Shown piece by piece: positions 32,109 through 37,505 of a stretch of 37,505 nt of DNA. How positions within the stretch are numbered: position 1 is the first letter of the stretch; each line of letters opens with the position of its first letter. Source of the stretch: an uncultured Bacilli bacterium (lineage in GTDB: Bacteria; Bacillota_I; Bacilli_A; RF39; UBA660). The notes under the pieces are model-generated. The model worked only from the letters and a program-made list of their open reading frames with translations, had not been told where the DNA came from and did not search any database. The DNA is taken from NCBI GenBank assembly GCA_944358235.1, contig CALVQL010000003.1, forward strand, positions 1-37,505, given 5' to 3'. Made by a program: the position numbers and the translations under genes.

Positions 32109-33679
32109 TAAATATCAAACAACTGAAGGTAGATGTTTTAGAAGATCAAAATACTGCTCTTCAATCAAAGATAAAGTCCAAATTAGGGATTAATTCTACA
32201 GATATAATTAGCTTTAAGATAAAAAAACAATCTCTTGATGCACGCGATAAAAATAACATTTATTATGTATATGAGGTCGACGTTGTAGCGCTGAACGAGA
32301 CTGAAATTTTAAGACGTAAACACGGCGATAAAAATATTAACGAATCCAATACTAAAACTTATACTTTTCCCAAGAAAGTTGATTGCCACATAAAACCCGT
32401 TATAGTAGGATCCGGGCCGGCCGGTTTGTTTTGTGCATTAACATTAGCAGAAAACGGGTATCAACCAATTGTTATTGAGCGTGGTGAAGACATTGAAGAG
32501 CGTGTAAAAAGTGTTGCAAAGTTTTGGAATACCGGCATATTAAATGAAGAATCGAATGTTCAATTTGGTGAAGGTGGAGCGGGAACTTTTTCCGATGGTA
32601 AACTTAATACTTTAGTCCACGATCACGATAAAAGAGATGAATATGTGTTGAACTCTTTCGTAAAGTTCGGCGCACCAGAAGATATTTTATACAGCTATAA
32701 ACCTCATATAGGTACCGATATATTGCGTGATGTAATAAAGAATATGCGTAATTATATTCAGTCTTTAGGAGGGGAATTTGTCTTTGATACTCGTCTTACC
32801 GACATAAAAGTTGTTAACAATAAGCTTAGTGCTATCGAATTAAATGGCACCAAATGGAAAGATTGTGATCTATTAATTTTAGCGATTGGTCATAGTGCTC
32901 GTGATACTTTTTCCATGTTAAAAGAGCGTGGTTTAAAAGTAATAGCGAAACCATTTGCTGTTGGATTCAGAATTGAACACTTGCAAGAGAACATTAATAA
33001 AAGTCAGTACGGTCCAAAGTATTGGGATAAATTAGGTGCCGCAAATTATAAATTGACATATCAAAGCTCTAACGGTCATGGAGTTTATTCCTTCTGTATG
33101 TGTCCAGGCGGATATGTCGTCAACGCTTCGAGCGAACAAGGATTGTTAGTCGTTAATGGAATGAGCAATCATCTTCGTGACTCCAAAAATGCCAATAGCG
33201 CCATTGTCGTTACAGTTCCACCTAAGATGTTTGACGACGATCCGATGAAAGGAATTGAATTTCAAAGAATGCTCGAAAGAAGCGCTTTTAATATCGGAAA
33301 GGGGGATATCCCCATTCAATTACTCGGCGATTTCTTAAACGGCGTTCCGTCTGAGAAGTTAGGAAGTATCATTCCTGAAACCAAAGGAAAATACATTCTC
33401 GGCGATTTAAGTAAAGTGCTTCCTGAAGAGCTTTCCATAGCGTTTAAGGAAGGAATTCAGCATTTCGATAAAAAGATTGCTGGTTTTTCTGATTATGATG
33501 CGATAATATCGGGAGTCGAAAGTCGTACATCATCACCATTACGGATATTACGTGATGAAACAATGCAATCAAATATCAAGGGAATATTTCCTTGTGGTGA
33601 AGGAGCAGGTTATTCTGGTGGAATTATGACTTCGGCAATGGACGGAATCAAGGCTGCTGAAGCTGTTGTTAATCAGTGA
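32105..33679 (+). CDS. FAD-dependent dehydrogenase, COG2509 type
   Basis: 524 residues; ATG at 32105 overlaps the preceding stop (ATGA) and follows GGGAGTG. An N-terminal ~90-residue domain (INIKQLKVDVLEDQN...DIISFKIKKQSLDARDK) is typical of this family. It is followed by the FAD fold VIVGSGPAGLFCALTLAENGY and the block NVQFGEGGAGTFSDGKLNT. C-terminal GIFPCGEGAGYSGGIMTSAMDG completes the flavin site. Substrate unknown. Two adjacent flavoproteins in the primase-sigma operon is a known arrangement in part only. Confidence 0.9.
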   Translation: MINIKQLKVDVLEDQNTALQSKIKSKLGINSTDIISFKIKKQSLDARDKNNIYYVYEVDVVALNETEILRRKHGDKNINESNTKTYTFPKKVDCHIKPVIVGSGPAGLFCALTLAENGYQPIVIERGEDIEERVKSVAKFWNTGILNEESNVQFGEGGAGTFSDGKLNTLVHDHDKRDEYVLNSFVKFGAPEDILYSYKPHIGTDILRDVIKNMRNYIQSLGGEFVFDTRLTDIKVVNNKLSAIELNGTKWKDCDLLILAIGHSARDTFSMLKERGLKVIAKPFAVGFRIEHLQENINKSQYGPKYWDKLGAANYKLTYQSSNGHGVYSFCMCPGGYVVNASSEQGLLVVNGMSNHLRDSKNANSAIVVTVPPKMFDDDPMKGIEFQRMLERSAFNIGKGDIPIQLLGDFLNGVPSEKLGSIIPETKGKYILGDLSKVLPEELSIAFKEGIQHFDKKIAGFSDYDAIISGVESRTSSPLRILRDETMQSNIKGIFPCGEGAGYSGGIMTSAMDGIKAAEAVVNQ

Positions 33680-33697
33680 AAAATTTCACTGATTTTT
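33671..33697 (+). terminator. Terminator of the dnaG operon
   Basis: 10-bp stem AATCAGTGAA/TTCACTGATT with AAAT loop, then TTT. Contains the stop codon of the last gene. Confidence 0.85.
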
Positions 33698-33725
33698 AAT
33701 GACTATTTATAAAAATCTTTAAATA

Positions 33726-33734
33726 TGTTAAAAT
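33726..33734 (+). promoter_or_regulatory. Extended -10 promoter for lepA
   Basis: TGT-TAAAAT, 17 nt before the ATG at 33752, with AGGTGA between. Same string as before ftsW. Confidence 0.45.
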
Positions 33735-33751
33735 ACCTACAGGTGAAAAAT

Positions 33752-35548
33752 ATGGATAGAGAACATATTAGGAATTTTAGTATTATTGCCCATATCGATC
33801 ATGGAAAATCGACGCTAGCTGATCGAATTCTCGAACTTACAGGAGCTGTTGATAAACACGACATGAAAGATCAGCTTTTGGATAATATGGATTTAGAAAG
33901 AGAACGTGGAATCACAATTAAACTTAATGCCGTAGAATTAAAATATCGTTATAATAACGAAGAATATATCTTGCACCTTATTGATACTCCGGGACATGTC
34001 GATTTTTCTTACGAAGTATCGCGAAGCTTGGCGGCTTGCGAGGGAGCAATTTTGATTGTCGATGCTGCTCAAGGAATCGAAGCGCAAACTTTAGCAAATT
34101 TGTATTTAGCACTAAATAACGACCTCATCATTATTCCGGTTATAAACAAAATCGACTTACCGAACGCTGATATTCCCAAAGTAAAAAATGAACTCATAAA
34201 TATTTTGGGGTTCAGGGAGGAAGATATAATTTTATGTAGTGGTAAAACTGGAGAAGGCGTCAAAGACTTGTTAGATGCAATTATCACCAGAATAACCCCG
34301 CCGAAAAAAAGTGATACTACTGAGACAAAAGCATTAATTTTTGATAGTTATTTTGATTCATATCGTGGTGTTATCGCTTCAGTTCGTATTTTTAGTGGCG
34401 AAATTAGGAAAGGCGAAAGAATAAAAATGATGGCGACTAATGCCGAATATGAAGTTGTCGAATTAGGAGTCTTAACGCCAAAAGTAAAAACGCTTGATCG
34501 TCTCGTCGAAGGACAAGTAGGGTGGATTAACGCTTCTATTAAAACAATTGATACGGTTAAAGTTGGGGATACTATCACAACTGTTAAAAACGCAGCTAAA
34601 GAGCCTCTCCCAGGATATCAACCAATGAAACCGATGGTCTACTCTGGATTATTTCCAGTAGAACCCAATAAATTCGAACCGTTAAAAGAAGCTCTCGAGA
34701 AACTTAAGTTAAATGATGCTTCATTAGTATTTGAACCCGAAACATCTGAAGCTCTTGGATTTGGATTTAGATGTGGATTCTTAGGTTTACTACACATGGA
34801 AATAATCGAAGAACGAATAACTCGCGAATTCGGCATCGATATAATCGCTACTTCTCCTTCAGTAATTTATGAAGTACTATTGACTAATGGAGACCAAATT
34901 TATGTGGATAGTCCAACAAAAATGCCAGATCGTGCTAAGATTGCAGAAATACGCGAACCATTTATTACGACTAATATCTTTGTTCCGGCAGAATATATTG
35001 GTGCCATAATGGAGTTATGTCAAGATAAACGTGGAATATATAAATCAATCGATTATATCGATGAAAATCGAGTAAATATTCATTATGATTTGCCACTTTC
35101 AGAAATCGTCTATGATTTCTTTGATCGTTTGAAATCGAGTACCAAAGGATATGCATCTTTTGATTACGAATTAATTGGTTATAAAGCCCAAGATTTAGTG
35201 AAAATGGATATTTTGATAAATGGCGAGACTGTCGATGCCTTAAGCTTAATCGTTCATCGTGATTTTGCATATCAAAGAGGAAAGAAAATTGTCTCTAATT
35301 TAAAAGATATCATTCCCAGACAGCTTTTCTTGGTTCCAATACAAGCTAGTATTGGCTCAAAAGTAATTGCCCGTGAAAGCATAAGTCCTATGCGCAAAAA
35401 TGTCTTAGCGAAGTGCTATGGTGGTGATGTTTCACGTAAGCGTAAACTTCTAGAAAAACAAAAGGAAGGCAAAAAGAGAATGAAGATGGTCGGTAGTGTT
35501 GAAGTACCTCCAGAAGCATTCCTAGCCGTTTTAAAAACGGAAAAGTAG
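33752..35548 (+). CDS. lepA: Elongation factor 4 (LepA)
   Basis: Translational GTPase that acts on stalled or initiating ribosomes. Start at 33752 ([20 protein letters not shown]) after AGGTGA; an ATG nine codons upstream lies inside the promoter -10. 598 residues, normal. GTPase motifs: G1 AHIDHGKST at 13-21, G2 RERGITIK, G3 DTPGHVDF, G4 NKID. C-terminal LepA-specific domain ends [20 protein letters not shown]. Followed by hemW as in B. subtilis. Confidence 0.99.
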   Translation: MDREHIRNFSIIAHIDHGKSTLADRILELTGAVDKHDMKDQLLDNMDLERERGITIKLNAVELKYRYNNEEYILHLIDTPGHVDFSYEVSRSLAACEGAILIVDAAQGIEAQTLANLYLALNNDLIIIPVINKIDLPNADIPKVKNELINILGFREEDIILCSGKTGEGVKDLLDAIITRITPPKKSDTTETKALIFDSYFDSYRGVIASVRIFSGEIRKGERIKMMATNAEYEVVELGVLTPKVKTLDRLVEGQVGWINASIKTIDTVKVGDTITTVKNAAKEPLPGYQPMKPMVYSGLFPVEPNKFEPLKEALEKLKLNDASLVFEPETSEALGFGFRCGFLGLLHMEIIEERITREFGIDIIATSPSVIYEVLLTNGDQIYVDSPTKMPDRAKIAEIREPFITTNIFVPAEYIGAIMELCQDKRGIYKSIDYIDENRVNIHYDLPLSEIVYDFFDRLKSSTKGYASFDYELIGYKAQDLVKMDILINGETVDALSLIVHRDFAYQRGKKIVSNLKDIIPRQLFLVPIQASIGSKVIARESISPMRKNVLAKCYGGDVSRKRKLLEKQKEGKKRMKMVGSVEVPPEAFLAVLKTEK

Positions 35549-35567
35549 GATAAATTCCTACTTTTTT
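35541..35567 (+). terminator. Terminator after lepA
   Basis: 10-bp stem AAAAGTAGGA/TCCTACTTTT with TAAAT loop, then TT. Overlaps the stop codon. Confidence 0.9.
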
Positions 35568-35657
35568 CATATATATTAATATGTTCGCGAATAAGATAAG
35601 ATTATGTTGTAATTTTTAAGGGTTTATTATAAAATTTTGTTGTAAGGTGGTGATGTA

Positions 35658-36740
35658 ATGGAAGCAGTATATATCCACATTCCTTTTTGCAACAAAATTT
35701 GTTCTTATTGTGATTTTCCCAAGGTCTTACACATCGATTCATTTGTCGACGAGTATTTAAGTGCTCTCCAACGCGAAATAGAATGGTGTTATGACGGAGA
35801 ACGCATCACTTCAATATATGTCGGTGGCGGGTCTCCTTCGTCTCTTACCAAAAAAGAACGTATCAAATTATTTCGTATTCTCGAGATATTCAATCGAACA
35901 CCTGACTGTGAGTATACTTTCGAAATAAATCCTCAGGATATCGACGAATCCTTATTAGATGACATCGTTGCCGGTGGAGTAAATCGTGTCAGTATTGGTA
36001 TCGAATCATTCGATCCTGATAATCTATCCATTCTCGAACGGGAAGCGGATTTTAAAGATATCGAAGCCAAGCTAAAACTCTTACGCAATCGCGGAATTAT
36101 CAATATTAATTTAGACTTAATGTATGCCATTCCTGGCGAAAAAATATCGACACTTAAGAAGGACATATCTAAGTTATTGAAGCTCGAACCAACTCATATT
36201 TCGACTTATTCTTTGATAATCGAAGACCATACAAAACTAAAGATAAACGACACACAATATATCAGTGAAGACATCGATCGCCGAATGTATGATACGATTT
36301 GTGATAAGTTAGAACGTAATGGTTTCGAACACTATGAAGTTAGTAATTTTGCCAAACCAGGATATCGCTCTCGTCATAATCTAAACTACTGGAATAATGG
36401 CGAATACTACGGTTTTGGACTTGGAGCAGCAGGATATAAGGATGCTTTTCGCTATGAAAACACTAAAAACCTCCATGAGTATATCGCTCATAATTTCCGA
36501 TTAACAGAAAATCTTTTGACATATAAAGATCAGATGGATAACGAATTGATGTTAGGACTGAGAAAACTTGAGGGAATCGACGTCAAAGAATTTCTTATTA
36601 AATATGGTCAGAAAATAGAGGATGTCTATCCAATCAAAGAACTAATAGAAAAGAAAGACTTAATATATAAAGACAATCATTTATACATAAATCCCAATAA
36701 AATTTATGTCATGAATGAAATTTTGTTAAAACTATTGTGA
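35658..36740 (+). CDS. hemW: HemW-type radical SAM heme chaperone
   Basis: 360 residues. Radical SAM cluster Cys11, Cys15, Cys18 (CNKICSYC) is followed by Asp-Phe20; true HemN has a further Cys at that site, so this is HemW, the heme chaperone, and not coproporphyrinogen dehydrogenase. Other blocks: YVGGGSPSSL, EINPQDI, VNRVSIGIESF, LDLMYAIPGE, and the C-terminal NELMLGLRKLEGID. Start follows AAGGTGGTG. HemW normally goes with heme use, although no heme synthesis gene is seen in the window. No clear terminator follows. Confidence 0.94.
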   Translation: MEAVYIHIPFCNKICSYCDFPKVLHIDSFVDEYLSALQREIEWCYDGERITSIYVGGGSPSSLTKKERIKLFRILEIFNRTPDCEYTFEINPQDIDESLLDDIVAGGVNRVSIGIESFDPDNLSILEREADFKDIEAKLKLLRNRGIININLDLMYAIPGEKISTLKKDISKLLKLEPTHISTYSLIIEDHTKLKINDTQYISEDIDRRMYDTICDKLERNGFEHYEVSNFAKPGYRSRHNLNYWNNGEYYGFGLGAAGYKDAFRYENTKNLHEYIAHNFRLTENLLTYKDQMDNELMLGLRKLEGIDVKEFLIKYGQKIEDVYPIKELIEKKDLIYKDNHLYINPNKIYVMNEILLKLL

Positions 36741-36842
36741 ACTACTTTACTTAATGTTGATGACAATTCGACATCTGATTTTCTATATCTTTACACAAAC
36801 AAATATATATAATTACGTTGGGCATTTGCTGCTAATTTAACC
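36741..36842. other. Intergenic gap after hemW
   Basis: About 100 nt of AT-rich sequence before the promoter of the next gene. No hairpin with a T tract, no reading frame with a ribosome binding site and no repeat recognised. Confidence 0.6.
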
Positions 36843-36871
36843 TTGATAAAATACACATACTTTGCTATAAT
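36843..36871 (+). promoter_or_regulatory. Strong sigma-A promoter with extended -10
   Basis: TTGATA (36843-36848), 17-nt spacer, TATAAT (36866-36871) preceded by TGC. One of the best promoters in the window. AGAAGGG ribosome binding site follows. Confidence 0.85.
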
Positions 36872-36897
36872 TTTTCTTAAGATAGAAGGGATAAAAA

Positions 36898-37505
36898 ATG
36901 AAATTAAAAATAAGGAAATCCTTATTTGTTATTCTTGGGGCTTTGGTATTTGGTACTATGCCAAGCGTTGCTAATGCTGCTGATTTTGATTTTGGATCAG
37001 CAACAAAAAGCGATAACGTCGTAAGAATTCCCGTAATAATGGAAGTTGGATCTGGGGAAAATATCAAACAAGCTAAAATCGGTTGTGAGACAAATCATAC
37101 TGATGTTAGTTGTGAAGTCGAATCGGCGAATCCGTCGGAGACAGCTGTATTAGAGGATTCAACAGGATTAACTTTTCAATTTGCCGGGACATCAAGCGAA
37201 TATTTTCCTACCGGGAATATTACTCTTGCAACCTTAGTGGTTACTAATTCTTCGACAGCACGAATTACTAGTTTAACGGTAAGTCTTCACAATTCTTCAA
37301 TCGAAGGAGTAAGTAAGAGTGCTTCGATTAATACCGATATTGGAGCAAGAGTACCAGAAAGAGAACCATCAAGTGATGCAACTTTAAGTGGAATAACCGT
37401 TTCACAAGGAACGATGAGTCCATCTTTTTCATCAAATACATTTGAATATACCGTATATAATATTGCTGATACTATCAATAGTGTACGTATAACTCCTGTC
37501 TGTAA
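36898..37505 (+). CDS. Secreted cadherin-like domain protein, 3'-truncated by the window edge
   Basis: Open from the ATG at 36898 to the last base, 202 codons visible. Signal peptide MKLKIRKSLFVILGALVFGT... with likely cleavage after VANA (residue ~27). A first domain (about 28-150) has Cys63 and Cys72 and a beta-rich pattern like cohesin-type or pilus-subunit-like folds (IPVIMEVGSGENIK, then NITLATLVVTNSS). A cadherin-like beta-sandwich domain then starts at about 160 (ATLSGITVSQGTMSPSF...FEYTVYN), the same type as in the stalked prepilin at 16508. It is probably a large surface protein; how it is anchored lies outside the window. Confidence 0.8.
   Translation, partial: MKLKIRKSLFVILGALVFGTMPSVANAADFDFGSATKSDNVVRIPVIMEVGSGENIKQAKIGCETNHTDVSCEVESANPSETAVLEDSTGLTFQFAGTSSEYFPTGNITLATLVVTNSSTARITSLTVSLHNSSIEGVSKSASINTDIGARVPEREPSSDATLSGITVSQGTMSPSFSSNTFEYTVYNIADTINSVRITPVC

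Noticed and set aside
35658-36740. Oxygen-independent coproporphyrinogen dehydrogenase HemN
   Set aside because: The fourth Cys of HemN is Phe20 here and the gene follows lepA, both typical of HemW.
1-37505. Prophage, insertion sequence, tRNA or rRNA genes
   Set aside because: No transposase, integrase, phage structural gene, terminal inverted repeat, tRNA fold or rRNA segment was recognised in reading the window.

Overview
The window is 37.5 kb of AT-rich, densely packed bacterial chromosome from a low-GC Bacillota. Gene order points to the Bacilli. The run lon – spoVID – ysxE – [pilin genes] – spoIIB-like – radC – mreC – mreD – spoIVFA – spoIVFB – rplU – prp(ysxB) – rpmA is a condensed form of the Bacillus subtilis lon-to-obg region. 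dnaG–rpoD–trmK, lepA–hemW, ylbJ/ylbL and ylbD–ylbE are also Bacillus-like neighbourhoods. Several proteins are much shorter than their B. subtilis counterparts (SpoVID, MreC, MreD, SpoIVFA, SpoIIM), as expected in a streamlined gut-type Bacilli lineage near Erysipelotrichia or RF39. That placement is inference. No rRNA, tRNA, CRISPR array, prophage or insertion sequence was seen, and no gene-free stretch exceeds 300 bases.

Layout. 1-3.9 kb: 3' part of lon, then spoVID-ysxE and a small convergent membrane gene. 3.9-6.3 kb: a three-gene operon of minor pilin-like proteins, converging on ylbJ, with its terminator inside the ylbJ reading frame. 7.1-11.3 kb: the protease ylbL, then mutS and a NUDIX hydrolase. 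11.4-14.8 kb: a spoIIB-like/radC/mreCD/spoIVFAB operon. 14.8-15.8 kb: the L21-Prp-L27 operon with a structured leader. 15.8-16.4 kb: ylbD-ylbE. 16.4-18.9 kb: two canonical prepilins, each with its own promoter; the first is a 594-residue protein with a Thr-rich repeat stalk, two cadherin-like domains and a C-terminal membrane anchor. 18.9-22.3 kb: nfo, an isolated and divergent rnfC-rnfD-like pair, and a zinc-ribbon/TM2 protein. 22.4-26.2 kb: ftsW/spoVE-type flippase-like polymerase, an unrecognised tail-anchored protein, frr, a small membrane protein on the minus strand, and spoIIM. 26.2-36.7 kb: mnmA, dnaG-rpoD-trmK-two flavoproteins, lepA, hemW. Right edge: the start of a secreted cadherin-like protein.

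Together the genes combine housekeeping functions (DNA repair, replication priming, translation, tRNA modification, primary sigma factor) with a spore-formation set spanning engulfment (SpoIIM, SpoIIB-like), the pro-sigma-K processing complex (SpoIVFA/FB) and coat assembly (SpoVID, YsxE, YlbD). They also include a dispersed type IV pilin-like surface system. The most unusual elements are the doubly anchored stalked prepilin, the RnfC/RnfD pair that keeps both [4Fe-4S] motifs but shows neither flavin signature, and the unrecognised tail-anchored protein.
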